DNA of 64,000 bases from Rhizobium sp. 18065 (GTDB taxonomy: Bacteria > Pseudomonadota > Alphaproteobacteria > Rhizobiales > Rhizobiaceae), in the NCBI RefSeq assembly GCF_902706095.1, contig NZ_CACSJP010000001.1:248001-312000 (forward strand), read 5' to 3'. Each line of letters opens with the position of its first letter. Within the stretch, counting starts at the first letter, position 1. Below the pieces are notes generated by a model. That model did no database searches, had not been told where the DNA came from, and was given only the letters and a program-made list of their open reading frames with translations. Shown here in pieces: positions 16,697 through 27,014 of the stretch. Position numbers and translations under genes: made by a program.

Positions 16697-17758
16697 TCAA
16701 TCCTCAAGGGCTCCCGCCTTGCGCAATGTGCGGCTCGGCTGGTCACAGGCAATTTTCATCAGGTCGGCGCGGCGACGCACCAGCCGGTCGGATATGCGTG
16801 TCACGATCAGGCCGGCCTGTGGCGCGCGGATTTCCACGCTGCCGTCAGGCTGGCCCGGGCGGGTGACGATGGTCGCCAGAAGGTCACCTTCGACAACCGG
16901 GTCGCCGATGTCGCGGTGAAAGAGAACGGTTCCGGCTTCGGAACTGCGGATCATCTCGATATTGTCGAGCGGCACGGCCGGGCCGACGAAGGTCGGCAGG
17001 GACACGTTTGCATCGACGACCACGCCACGGGCGGCGAGGAAGGCGAAGATCCCGCCCGCATCCTTGCGGGCCACATCGGGATAGACGTCGCGCAGGCCGC
17101 GCAACTCGAGGGTGACGGCAAGCTTGCCGGGCAGCGGGCTGCGCTTCTCGCCGGGCGTCTCATATTTCCAGGCATGACCGACGGCTTCTTCGAAAGCCGA
17201 GCTTTCTCCGTCGGAGAGGAAGACGGCATCCATGTCGAGCGCGGCAGCCAGATCGCTTGCTTCCGGCCAGAAGGCGTCGTCGATATAGGCATATTGCAGC
17301 GACTCGTCATCGCAATGCAGATCGAGCACCAGATCGGCACTGAGCGCCATATGCAGCAACTGGCGCTTCAACTGTTCCGTCGCCGGATGGCGTGGCAGGT
17401 CGGCCAGCAGCGTCTCGCGATCACGCAGCGAGATCAGCGGGAAGTCGCGGTTGAAATTGGTGCGCGTGCCGAGTTCGAATCGGCCCTGCAACGCGCCGAA
17501 ATGCGATTGTGAAGCACCAATCGGATTGGCCTGCGGCACAATGACGATCGATCCGGCGATCCGGCCCTTCGCTTCTGCCTCGCGCAGTGTCTGGCAGAGG
17601 AAATGCAGCACGGCCGTCCCGGGAAGCTCGTTGGCATGCAGGGCGGCCTGCATGTAGACGCTCGGGGCATCCGGGTTGCTGCCTTCGAAGCGCAGCACCG
17701 GCAGGCGCCATTCGAGACCCGGCGTATCGCCGGCAAAGATGATTTCGGATATTTCCAC
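16697..17758 (-). CDS. Succinylglutamate desuccinylase/aspartoacylase-family protein
   Basis: A 353-residue M14-type zinc hydrolase. The zinc ligands are visible in QAALHANELPGTAV (HxxE) and further on in LVLDLHCDDES (His). A C-terminal beta-rich domain (AGTVLFHRDIGDPVVEGDLLATI) resembles a lipoyl/biotinyl-carrier fold, as in related rhizobial deacylases. The substrate is unknown; N-acyl amino acids are the likely class. The start is GTG at 17758 with GGAG eight bases upstream; an ATG much further upstream would add a segment without family likeness. First gene of the operon with the ArsC-like and ybaK genes, divergent from ogt. Confidence 0.88.
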   Translation of the reverse strand: MEISEIIFAGDTPGLEWRLPVLRFEGSNPDAPSVYMQAALHANELPGTAVLHFLCQTLREAEAKGRIAGSIVIVPQANPIGASQSHFGALQGRFELGTRTNFNRDFPLISLRDRETLLADLPRHPATEQLKRQLLHMALSADLVLDLHCDDESLQYAYIDDAFWPEASDLAAALDMDAVFLSDGESSAFEEAVGHAWKYETPGEKRSPLPGKLAVTLELRGLRDVYPDVARKDAGGIFAFLAARGVVVDANVSLPTFVGPAVPLDNIEMIRSSEAGTVLFHRDIGDPVVEGDLLATIVTRPGQPDGSVEIRAPQAGLIVTRISDRLVRRRADLMKIACDQPSRTLRKAGALED

Positions 17759-17999
17759 ACTGACCACTCCGCAAAATGTGCTGGCACGAGCTTTATGCGA
17801 ACCCTGCCTGCCCATGCAAGCCGTTGTCTGGCCGAATGAAGCCGGCTGACGCGCGCAAAACGTCTGAAGGGAAAGTTGGCGCCGGATCCGCCCGTTCCCG
17901 GGAGATCTGCATGTCGATTGCAGCGGCTGACACAAGAATCGGGTTGAATTGCCGCACTGGGCGGAGGATCCTGACCCGGACGACAACGGAAGCGGCGAC

Positions 18000-18563
18000 A
18001 TGAGCCCGGCAAGATATCACCATTGCATCTTCGAGACAGCCGGCGGCTTCTGCGGCATCGCATGGAGCGCCGATGGCATCGTCCGATTCCAGTTGCCGAC
18101 CGGCGAAGCAGCCGAAACGGAGCGGCTCCTGCTGCGGCGTGTGCCGGGCTCCGCAAGAGCACAGGCGCCGGGCGCCGTTGCCGAGGTAGTCGAAGCGGTG
18201 AAACGGCATTTTGCCGGCGAAACGGTGGATTTTTCCAGTGTGGTGCTCGACCTGGACAGCCAGGACGATTTCCGGCGCGACATCTACGCCGCCGCGCGCC
18301 GGATTGGCTGGGGGCGCACGACGACCTACGGCGCTCTTGCCAAGGCTCTGGGGCTTGGGCCGGAGGCAGCACGAGACGTTGGCCAGGCTATGGCGAAGAA
18401 CCCTGTGGCACTGATCATTCCCTGCCACCGGGTACTGGCCGCAGGCGGCAAGCTCGGCGGCTTTTCAGCGCCGGGCGGATCGCAGTCCAAAGTCCGGATG
18501 CTGGAGCTCGAAGGCGTGAAGCTGGCACCAGCGGAGCCGGTGCAAACCTCGTTAAATTTCTAA
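18000..18563 (+). CDS. ogt: Methylated-DNA--protein-cysteine methyltransferase
   Basis: A 187-residue suicide DNA-repair protein that removes methyl groups from O6-methylguanine. The active-site motif IPCHRVL contains the acceptor Cys142, followed by GGKLGGFSAPGG. The DNA-binding helix region is RIGWGRTTTYGALAKALG. The N-terminal domain is short, as in Ogt-type rather than Ada-type proteins. The ATG at 18000 is chosen over a TTG at 17949. It is divergent from the AstE-like gene (241-nt shared upstream region) and its stop is 16 nt from the convergent guaA stop. No terminator was seen between them. Confidence 0.93.
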   Translation: MSPARYHHCIFETAGGFCGIAWSADGIVRFQLPTGEAAETERLLLRRVPGSARAQAPGAVAEVVEAVKRHFAGETVDFSSVVLDLDSQDDFRRDIYAAARRIGWGRTTTYGALAKALGLGPEAARDVGQAMAKNPVALIIPCHRVLAAGGKLGGFSAPGGSQSKVRMLELEGVKLAPAEPVQTSLNF

Positions 18564-18579
18564 GCGGCAGAGATAACGA

Positions 18580-20142
<1,563 letters not shown>

Positions 20143-20218
20143 GCCGAGCCTTTAAAGAAAAGTGGCCCTTCTTTCAACCGCAGAATGCCGGCTGTGCTTG
20201 AATATTTGATGAAGGTTA

Positions 20219-20857
20219 TCAGAACCAGAAGACGCCGTCTTCCAGCGCCGATTGCAGGCCGTCGACGGCCAGCGCCAGCTTCTTGTCGATCAGATGCAGA
20301 TACTGCGTCCAGTCGTCGATATGGTTGACGTCGTGGCGACCGTCGGAAATGCCACGCAGACCGATCAGCGGCAGGTTGAAGGCCTGGCAGGCGCGCATCA
20401 CGGCAAAGCTCTCCATGTCGACCATATCCGCGTCGATGGCCTGATAGGCCAGGCCCGAGACGACATTGGCACCGGTGGACAGGCTGGCGGCTGGAATGCC
20501 CGGAATGCGCAGCGGCAGGTCGACGGAGACCGGCAGATCGAGAAAGGGTGTCTTGCCCTTCTCGAAGCCAAAGGCCGAGGCATCCATGTCGCGGTAGGAG
20601 ACGGCAGACACCTGATAGACTTCGGCCTGAGTGAGCTTCGCCGATCCGGCGGAGCCGAGCGAGACGACGAGGTCGGGCAGGACGCCCTGATGGTCGAGGC
20701 GGGTGAGTTCGCGGGTCAGCACCACGGCAGCCTCGACGGGACCGACGCCGGTCATCAGCGGCGCAATGCGGGTGCGCAGAAATACGCCATACTCGGCGTC
20801 GGCCGCCATGACGAACAGCACGTCTTTGCCCGAAATGGACCGGACTTCGTATCTCAT
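20219..20857 (-). CDS. mtnN: 5'-methylthioadenosine/S-adenosylhomocysteine nucleosidase
   Basis: A 212-residue purine-nucleoside-phosphorylase-fold protein. Landmarks are VLFVMAADAEYGVFL at the N-terminus, PLMTGVGPVEAA, LVVSLGSAGS, the substrate-binding DMVDMESFAVMRAC (Met-Glu pair), and the catalytic-Asp region GLRGISDGRHDV. It hydrolyses MTA and SAH, recycling the adenine and clearing inhibitors of methylation. It is somewhat shorter than E. coli MtnN (232), with a divergent sequence, so a related nucleosidase is possible. The ATG at 20857 overlaps the stop of the thioesterase gene by 4 nt. Confidence 0.85.
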   Translation of the reverse strand: MRYEVRSISGKDVLFVMAADAEYGVFLRTRIAPLMTGVGPVEAAVVLTRELTRLDHQGVLPDLVVSLGSAGSAKLTQAEVYQVSAVSYRDMDASAFGFEKGKTPFLDLPVSVDLPLRIPGIPAASLSTGANVVSGLAYQAIDADMVDMESFAVMRACQAFNLPLIGLRGISDGRHDVNHIDDWTQYLHLIDKKLALAVDGLQSALEDGVFWF

Positions 20858-21303
20858 CCGGAAATGCCCTCGCGACCGCGGATGACCATCATCGTGCTGG
20901 TCATCGATGCGATCAGCTTGGCCGGCCCGTCGGTCAGCGCATAGCCGCGACCATCGGCGACGATGATGTTGGAGCCGGGCTTGGTGATTTCGCCGCGAAA
21001 GAGAAACCGGTCGCCACGCCCGGGCGACATCAGGTTGACCTTGAATTCGATGGTCAGAAGTGAGGCATCCGGCTCGATCACCGTATAGGCGGCGTAGCTG
21101 CAAGCCGTATCGAGGGCGGCGGAAATCACGCCGGCATGCAGGAAGCCATGCTGCTGGGTCAGCTTCGGATCGAAGGCGAGTTCGATCTCCACCACGCCCT
21201 GACTGATCCGGGTCAGTTCGGCGCCGAGGGTTTCCATGGCGCCTTGCCGGGCGAAACTTGCCCGGATTCTTTCGTCTACCGTATCGCTGTCGATGTCTGT
21301 CAT
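20854..21303 (-). CDS. PaaI-family hotdog-fold thioesterase
   Basis: A 149-residue hotdog-fold acyl-CoA thioesterase of the PaaI group. The signature QQHGFLHAGVISAALDTACSYAA holds the HGG-like active-site region with a catalytic Asp. LLTIEFKVNLMSPGRGDRFLFRGEI follows, the central beta-strand set. It is translationally coupled (4-nt overlap) to the downstream nucleosidase gene. The acyl-CoA substrate is unknown. Confidence 0.9.
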   Translation of the reverse strand: MTDIDSDTVDERIRASFARQGAMETLGAELTRISQGVVEIELAFDPKLTQQHGFLHAGVISAALDTACSYAAYTVIEPDASLLTIEFKVNLMSPGRGDRFLFRGEITKPGSNIIVADGRGYALTDGPAKLIASMTSTMMVIRGREGISG

Positions 21304-21373
21304 GCCGCCTGCCTCTTCGAAGCGGCGAAATTGGCATGCGCGGTTGAGACAGGCAAGCGTTGTCGCGGCGAAT

Positions 21374-21826
21374 TCAGTTCAGCAGGAAAATGCTGGTGTT
21401 GAGGAGCGTCGCGAAGCCGACCCAGGCCAGATAGGGGATGAAAAGCAGCATCGATGGCCGGTCGATCGGCGCGGCCTTGCGCATGAAGACCACGATCGTG
21501 GCCAGCAGCATCAGGATGACCACCAGCGCCAGGCCCGGATTTTCCAGACCGAAGAAGGATGGCGACCACATCATGTTGAGGGCGATCTGGGCAAACCACA
21601 GCTGCATGGCCGCAGACCGCGGCACCTTCAGCCAGATCCGCGCTCCGGCAATGGCGATCAGCACATAGAGCAGGGTCCAGACCGGCCCGAAGATCCACGG
21701 CGGCGGATTGAAGAACGGCTTTTCGAGTGTCTGGTACCACTCGCCGGGCATGTTGGTGAGGCCGGACAGCAGTCCGGCACCGACGACGAGAAAAATGAAG
21801 AGGCCATAGGTCAGGATGGTGCGCAT
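21374..21826 (-). CDS. tspO: TspO/MBR-family protein
   Basis: A 150-residue membrane protein with five predicted helices, the TspO (mitochondrial benzodiazepine receptor) fold. Typical residues are visible: WYQTLEKPFFNPPPWIFGPVWTLLY after helix 1, the ALNMMWSPSFFGLENPGLAL region, and the aromatic C-terminal helix. TspO binds tetrapyrroles and cholesterol-like ligands. In alphaproteobacteria it modulates pigment and stress responses. It lies between the thioesterase gene and the DUF1513 gene on the same strand, with gaps of 70 and 38 nt. Confidence 0.92.
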   Translation of the reverse strand: MRTILTYGLFIFLVVGAGLLSGLTNMPGEWYQTLEKPFFNPPPWIFGPVWTLLYVLIAIAGARIWLKVPRSAAMQLWFAQIALNMMWSPSFFGLENPGLALVVILMLLATIVVFMRKAAPIDRPSMLLFIPYLAWVGFATLLNTSIFLLN

Positions 21827-21864
21827 GATCTCAACTTAGAACACCGACGGCGGAACTCAAGTCG

Positions 21865-22944
21865 TCAGAGACGGGTAATATGCTGATCAAAGGCAACCGC
21901 GCTGCGCGTGCCGAGGAAGTCGCCGCGATAGGAGGAGACGGCGAAGCTTGATGGAGAGGCGGCAATGCCGGCGGCGTCCGTCAGGATGGTTTCCGACAGC
22001 AAGCGTCCGTCGCGTCCGTCGAGCACCGCCCAGAGGCCGTTTTTCGGCGAGGCGATGCCGATAAGACCTTCGCTTTGGTTGACCGCAATGGCGCCGACAT
22101 AATTGCCGAGCCGGTCGGTCGTGTCCTCCGGCAGATGGATGAGTGACAGGGCCTCGCCCTTGCCAAAATGGCCGACCAGCGGAGGCCGATCGGTGCGCGG
22201 TCCCTCATGCTGGCAGGCAAACCAGATACGGCCGTCGGCTGCGATATCGAGATGCCGGGTCGACAGCTGGTTGAGCGCGGCTGGCAAGGTATGCTTCTCG
22301 ATCAGGGCGCCGGTCTTCGCGTCCGCGAGTACCAGCGAAGGCTCCATGTGGTCGAGATTGAGCTTGGTGCGGCCGAAATCGGGATGCGTCTCGATACCGC
22401 CATTGGCGATGACCAGCATCGTGCCATCGGAACTCACCGTCATGTCATGCGTGCCGATGCCATGCGCCGGGATCTCCCCGATGCGAGAAAAGTCTGCCCG
22501 CGTGTCGTAGATCCCGATCATACCGCGATTGGCGACGAAGTCGTTTTCGCTGGCATAGAACAGCCGTCCGTCCGGTGAAAAGGCGCCATGGCCAAAATAG
22601 TGCCGCTCGTCCGGCGCGTGGATGATCCGCGGTTCGAGCTGGCTTTTGTTGTCGAAGACGACGGCAAATGTGCCGGGACGGCGGGCAAAGGCGACGGAGA
22701 GACCTGTCGCCTTGCTGTGGCAGAGGCCATGCACGCGGCCGGGCAGGGCGATTTCGTCGATCAGTTCGCCAGTTTCGCTGACAAGTCCGATGGCAAAGCG
22801 GCCATCGGCGCGCTTCAGGCCCGAGGCATAGACCGCATCCGCCCGCGACAGTGCAAAGGCGGAGCGTGGTGCGAGACCGGCGACGAAGGCAAGGCCCGCT
22901 GCCCGGATGAATGATCGCCGGTCGATCAGGCCGCTGCCGATCAT
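21865..22944 (-). CDS. DUF1513 protein, Tat-exported, imelysin operon
   Basis: A 359-residue exported protein. The N-terminus has a twin-arginine signal (DRRSFIRAAGLAFVAG) with a cleavage region near PRSAFA, so folding in the cytoplasm before export is likely. The mature part is a seven-bladed beta-propeller-like DUF1513 domain with repeated motifs such as GHGAFSPDGRLFYASEND and GTHDMTVSSDGTMLVIANGG. It is the last gene of the imelysin, DUF1111, imelysin, DUF1513 operon; its ATG is 1 nt past the upstream stop. The DUF1513 function is unknown. The context suggests a periplasmic role in iron handling. Confidence 0.88.
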   Translation of the reverse strand: MIGSGLIDRRSFIRAAGLAFVAGLAPRSAFALSRADAVYASGLKRADGRFAIGLVSETGELIDEIALPGRVHGLCHSKATGLSVAFARRPGTFAVVFDNKSQLEPRIIHAPDERHYFGHGAFSPDGRLFYASENDFVANRGMIGIYDTRADFSRIGEIPAHGIGTHDMTVSSDGTMLVIANGGIETHPDFGRTKLNLDHMEPSLVLADAKTGALIEKHTLPAALNQLSTRHLDIAADGRIWFACQHEGPRTDRPPLVGHFGKGEALSLIHLPEDTTDRLGNYVGAIAVNQSEGLIGIASPKNGLWAVLDGRDGRLLSETILTDAAGIAASPSSFAVSSYRGDFLGTRSAVAFDQHITRL

Positions 22945-22945
22945 C

Positions 22946-24049
22946 TCAGTCTCCGTCGGAAAACGAGAAACCGGCGGCAAGGCCAATGCCGCCACCGAGA
23001 TCATTGTTGAGGCGCAGGATCAGGTCGCGGCTGTTCAGCAGCAGGAAGTCGAGCTTGGCCGTTTCTGCCGGATCGCCAAGCGCCTCTTCGACATTCGGCT
23101 GGATGTCGTTCACCACCCGCAACAGCGAGCGGGCGACAAAATCGATGGAACTGACGGTAGAACGGCTGTCTTCGGAGAGCAAATCGACCATGCCTGACGT
23201 TTTCAGGAGGTCGCGGACGCCTTCGAGATTGCCGGCGATCGAGCGGAATGTATTGCCCGAGCGCCAATAGATCGCCTGGCGTGGCAGGGCTTTCTTTGGG
23301 TCGCCCTTGTAGAAGCTTTCCATGCGCTGGTCGCGGATCGTCTCTGCCGCATGCACCAGAATGCCGAGAAGGGCATTGGCGGCTTCCCTTTCGTCGCGGA
23401 ACAGCGGGTTATCGGGGCCGGGCTTCTCCCAGGCGGCCTGCACGCCATCGGGTGCGTCCCACGCCGCTGAGAGTTCACCGCCGAGCCGCTCAAGATTGGC
23501 GGCAATCGCCGCACCATAGCGGCAGCGATACGCGCCCTGAGCGTCGCTGAGAACTTCGTGCCCCGTGCCGAACAGCACAAATTCCAGCGCGCCCAGGCCC
23601 TGCATGGCGACGCTCTTTTCTTTCAGCGTCGTCACCTGGGTGACACTGTCATCCGGTTTGGCCAGAGCCGCCTGAACCTGCTTCATGCCGGTGCTTTTGC
23701 GGTCGGGGAAAAACAGCACGCGCTCGAAGCGGTTGTCCTCGATCACCGGGCCGATCCGGACGATCTCGATCCGCGACCAGGCATCGATCGTGTCGTTGAA
23801 AGCGCCGTGCGCAGCATCGACAGCGGCGGCCGACGGCGTGGCGCAGAGTGCTTCCATGCTGGTCTTCAGTCTGCCTGCGGTGTCCTGGAAGTGGTGATAA
23901 CCGGGGCGAATGAAATCATCGACCGCCCGCGTCATCACACTTGGCACCAGTGCGGTATTCAGCACGGCTGGCCCGGCATTGCTTTCCTGTGCCATTGCAC
24001 CGGAGGAAATCGACAGGGCAAGAACCAGGCTCGTCAGGGCAAAACGCAT
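22946..24049 (-). CDS. Imelysin-family periplasmic protein (second copy)
   Basis: A 367-residue protein with a signal peptide (cut near residue 20, SSGAMA). The mature part is an all-helical imelysin/insulin-cleaving-membrane-protease-like domain, M75 family. Imelysins carry a GxHxxE motif thought to bind metal. Here the corresponding segment GLGALEFVLFG has Gly153 in place of the His and keeps Glu156. It shares a single base with the stop of the upstream DUF1111 gene (TGATG) and sits one base before the DUF1513 gene. The family name implies proteolysis, but an iron-uptake role is better supported for such operons. Confidence 0.88.
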   Translation of the reverse strand: MRFALTSLVLALSISSGAMAQESNAGPAVLNTALVPSVMTRAVDDFIRPGYHHFQDTAGRLKTSMEALCATPSAAAVDAAHGAFNDTIDAWSRIEIVRIGPVIEDNRFERVLFFPDRKSTGMKQVQAALAKPDDSVTQVTTLKEKSVAMQGLGALEFVLFGTGHEVLSDAQGAYRCRYGAAIAANLERLGGELSAAWDAPDGVQAAWEKPGPDNPLFRDEREAANALLGILVHAAETIRDQRMESFYKGDPKKALPRQAIYWRSGNTFRSIAGNLEGVRDLLKTSGMVDLLSEDSRSTVSSIDFVARSLLRVVNDIQPNVEEALGDPAETAKLDFLLLNSRDLILRLNNDLGGGIGLAAGFSFSDGD

Positions 24050-25599
24050 CAGAGAGACTCCAGAAATGTGATCAGCGCCTTCCGGTCGTCGGGCGCCTGG
24101 GCTGCAAAGGCATCGCGGGCTTTTTGTGCTTCGCCGCCATGCCAGAGGATGGCTTCGGTCAGGTTTCGCGCCCGCCCGTCATGCAGGAAGAAAGTATGCC
24201 CGCTGACGGTCTGGGTCAGACCGATACCCCAGAGCGGCGGCGTGCGCCACTCCTGTCCGCTGGCATCGCCAACCTGTTGGCCATCGGCAAGGCCGTCACC
24301 CATGTCATGCAGCAGGAAGTCGGAATAGGGCCAGATCAGCTGGAAGGCCTGGGCCTTGTTGCCGGCATCGCGGCGCGTCACGTATTTCGGCGTATGGCAG
24401 GCGATGCAGCCGCTTTGATAAAACAGCTGCTTGCCGCGCAGCACGTCCGGGCTCGAGACGTCGCGCCGGATCGGCGGGGCAAGGTTTTCCGCGTAGAATG
24501 TTACCAGGGCAAGCACCGGATCCGGTGCTTCCGTATCGCCAAGCCGTGGCTGTACCCCGGTTGACAAAGACGTGCAGGCGGTTTGCAGCACCGTGCAATC
24601 GCCCCAATGCCTGGCCGTATCCGGGGTGGAAATGCCGATATCGCCGGCAAAGGCGCTGGCACTCTGGTCACGAACCGAACCGTTCTGCGCCTTCCAGCCG
24701 AAGCGGCCGAGCACGATCTCGCCGGTGCGATGGTCGCGCGCCCGTGCCGCGCGGCCGGAGATCCCATCAGCGTCCTTGTCGTCGGGATCGGCGTGCGAGC
24801 GAATATCTTCCGGCGCGATGGCCTCGATCAGGCCGAGCCCGGTCATCGGATTGGCGATGCGTGGCGACAGCGTCGTATGTGGGTCGAGCGGGCCATAGGC
24901 AAGATCGGATACGGAATAGTGCGGCTTGCGCAGGGACACGGTCTCGCCACCGGCGAGCGTCACCCTCTGTTCTTCGTAGGAAATGACCAAACGGCCTTCG
25001 GCGGCAAGGCCGGGCACGGCCTGATCCTGCAATTGGCTGCCATAGACCGGGTCCGGAAAATTGACCACCTCGAGCGCATCCCGCTTGGCCCGCTCCTCTG
25101 GCGTGCGTGCGGGACGCGCCAGCCGCAGGAACATCGAGGTCGCATCAGGGTCAGCCTCGGGCGGATGGCCACGGCCGTCCTTCAGGTGGCAGCTCTGGCA
25201 GGCGCGTGCATTAAATAGCGGGCCGAGCCCATCGGAAGCCTGTGTGGATGAGGGCGACGACACCCAGAGTTTGCGAAACAGCGCATTGCCGAGCTTGAAA
25301 TCCTGCTCTTCGGCGAAGGTGATGTTTTCGGAAAACTGCGAAAAGGCATCGGCATTGGGGGAGTGCCGCGATGTCGAGGCACCACCCGGTTTGGCTTCGA
25401 AGGCTTCAGCCTTATCGAATATGGTCGTCGGCGCTGTCACCTTCGCGACCCGCGCGCGATCCTTGTCACTCAGATCGGGACGGCTTGGCTGGTCGTCGGC
25501 CCTCGAGGGGGAGAGTACGAGGCCAAGGGCCAGTACAAAAAATGCCAGCGCCGTGCAGGCGGAGAAATGCGCCCGCAGGCGCCGAAGAAACAGGCTCAT
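24049..25599 (-). CDS. Diheme DUF1111-family protein (thiol-oxidoreductase-like)
   Basis: A 516-residue exported c-type cytochrome-like protein. The signal peptide (AFFVLALGLVLSPSRA) is followed by a DUF1111 domain with two CxxCH heme-attachment sites: CQSCH near residue 134 and CIACH near residue 406. These proteins resemble MauG/cytochrome-c-peroxidase-type diheme enzymes. In cyanobacteria and proteobacteria they pair with imelysins (IrpA/IrpB-like). The ATG at 25599 is chosen because it places the signal peptide normally; an ATG at 25626 would add nine residues, and neither has a clear ribosome-binding site. Second gene of the operon; its stop shares one base with the next ATG. Confidence 0.88.
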   Translation of the reverse strand: MSLFLRRLRAHFSACTALAFFVLALGLVLSPSRADDQPSRPDLSDKDRARVAKVTAPTTIFDKAEAFEAKPGGASTSRHSPNADAFSQFSENITFAEEQDFKLGNALFRKLWVSSPSSTQASDGLGPLFNARACQSCHLKDGRGHPPEADPDATSMFLRLARPARTPEERAKRDALEVVNFPDPVYGSQLQDQAVPGLAAEGRLVISYEEQRVTLAGGETVSLRKPHYSVSDLAYGPLDPHTTLSPRIANPMTGLGLIEAIAPEDIRSHADPDDKDADGISGRAARARDHRTGEIVLGRFGWKAQNGSVRDQSASAFAGDIGISTPDTARHWGDCTVLQTACTSLSTGVQPRLGDTEAPDPVLALVTFYAENLAPPIRRDVSSPDVLRGKQLFYQSGCIACHTPKYVTRRDAGNKAQAFQLIWPYSDFLLHDMGDGLADGQQVGDASGQEWRTPPLWGIGLTQTVSGHTFFLHDGRARNLTEAILWHGGEAQKARDAFAAQAPDDRKALITFLESL

Positions 25600-25646
25600 G
25601 TGAAGATCGGGCCGCCTGATGGTCATCGGGCGGCCCGCCTTTTTAC

Positions 25647-26927
25647 TTATTGGAAGACAGCGTTAGGGTTATCCAGGCTGTCGGAACCTTCAAGCTCAAT
25701 CGCACCCAGGTCCAGCGACGCAATGACGCGCTGGATGGTCTGGGTCTGGTCGATCAGGCCGTCGATGGCGGCCTGTACGGTAGCATTGCCCTCGGCATTG
25801 CCTTCGCCGATCATCTGGTCATAGGCCTCGACTGTTTCGGCGCGCTTGGCCATGGCATTCATCGCAGCGAGCGTCTTGTCGAGCTTGCCCTTCATCTCGG
25901 CGTCGAGTGCTGAATCCTTGGCAACGACCAGTTCCGACAGTGACGGCCCGGTCAGCTTGGTGCCGTCGACGCGGGTGTATTCGCCGGTATAGGCCGATGC
26001 GATGCCGATGGCGTCGTTCAGATGCGAGGCGTGCGTGTTGTCGGAGAAGCAATCATGCTCTTCTTCCGGATCATGCAGCAGAACGCCGAGCTTCATGCGC
26101 TCGCCGGCCAGTTCGCCATAGGAGAGCGAGCCCATGCCGGTCAGGATGGTCGAGAGACCAGCCTTTTCATCGGCCAGCACCGACTTGGTCGCTTCGCCAT
26201 CCGGCGCCCATGCGGTGACCATGTCCTGCAGGTCGTTGACCAGCAAGGTGGAGGCGGATTTCAGATAGGCCGCGCGGCGGTCGCAATTGCCGTTGGTGCA
26301 GGCCTTGGTATCGAAGTCGGTATAGGGGCGGTTGCCGGCGCCTGGACCGGTGCCGTTCAGGTCCTGGCCCCAGAGCAGGAATTCGATGGCGTGGTAGCCG
26401 CTGGCGACATTCGCCTCGACTTCGCCGGCTTCGTGCAGGGTGTCGGCGATCAGTTCCGGATTGATGGTGGTCGCATCGACATCGGCGCCGTTGATCTTGA
26501 TCTTCGGGTTGGCGATGACATTGGCGACGTAGAGTGCGTTGCCGTCGCTTTCCGTGCCGTAGCCGGCATCGACATAGTCGATCAGGCCTTCATCGAGCGG
26601 CCAGGCGTTGACCTTGCCTTCCCAGTCGTCAACGATCGCGTTGCCGAAACGATAGACTTCCGTCTGCTGATACGGCACGCGGGCCTTAATCCAGGCAGCG
26701 CGCGCAGCTTTCAGCGTTTCGTCGCTCGGGGTTGCGATCAGCGCGTCGATGGCGGTGTCCAGAGCCTTGGCCGTGGTCAGCGCATCCTCGAACTTGGCAT
26801 GGGCGAGCACGCTATAGTGCGTGAGCACCTCTGCCGGTGACGGCGCGGCAAATGCCGGACCGGTAAAGATGGCGGCGGAAGCGACCAGAAGCGCGACAGA
26901 CGCGCCGATGATGGATTTCCGGATCAT
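25647..26927 (-). CDS. Imelysin-family periplasmic protein (first copy)
   Basis: A 426-residue protein with a signal peptide (MIRKSIIGASVALLVASAAI, cut after AFA near residue 27) and a helical imelysin (peptidase M75-like) domain. The GxHxxE motif is intact: Gly177, His179 and Glu182 in ASGYHAIEFLLWGQD. It is acidic, with EEEHDCFSDNTHAS in the second half. First gene of the iron-type operon, with a good AAGGAGA ribosome-binding site. The upstream region contains a perfect 6-bp inverted repeat and a candidate promoter. Binding of iron at the periplasmic face or outer membrane is the likely role (from IrpA-type relatives). Confidence 0.93.
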   Translation of the reverse strand: MIRKSIIGASVALLVASAAIFTGPAFAAPSPAEVLTHYSVLAHAKFEDALTTAKALDTAIDALIATPSDETLKAARAAWIKARVPYQQTEVYRFGNAIVDDWEGKVNAWPLDEGLIDYVDAGYGTESDGNALYVANVIANPKIKINGADVDATTINPELIADTLHEAGEVEANVASGYHAIEFLLWGQDLNGTGPGAGNRPYTDFDTKACTNGNCDRRAAYLKSASTLLVNDLQDMVTAWAPDGEATKSVLADEKAGLSTILTGMGSLSYGELAGERMKLGVLLHDPEEEHDCFSDNTHASHLNDAIGIASAYTGEYTRVDGTKLTGPSLSELVVAKDSALDAEMKGKLDKTLAAMNAMAKRAETVEAYDQMIGEGNAEGNATVQAAIDGLIDQTQTIQRVIASLDLGAIELEGSDSLDNPNAVFQ

Positions 26928-27014
26928 GGGGTTCTCCTTCGACGCCGAGGCGCCCTCTCGATAAAACGGACGCCATGTCTTGGCCGAAAACCAAACTGGT
27001 GTCAAACAGTCGAC

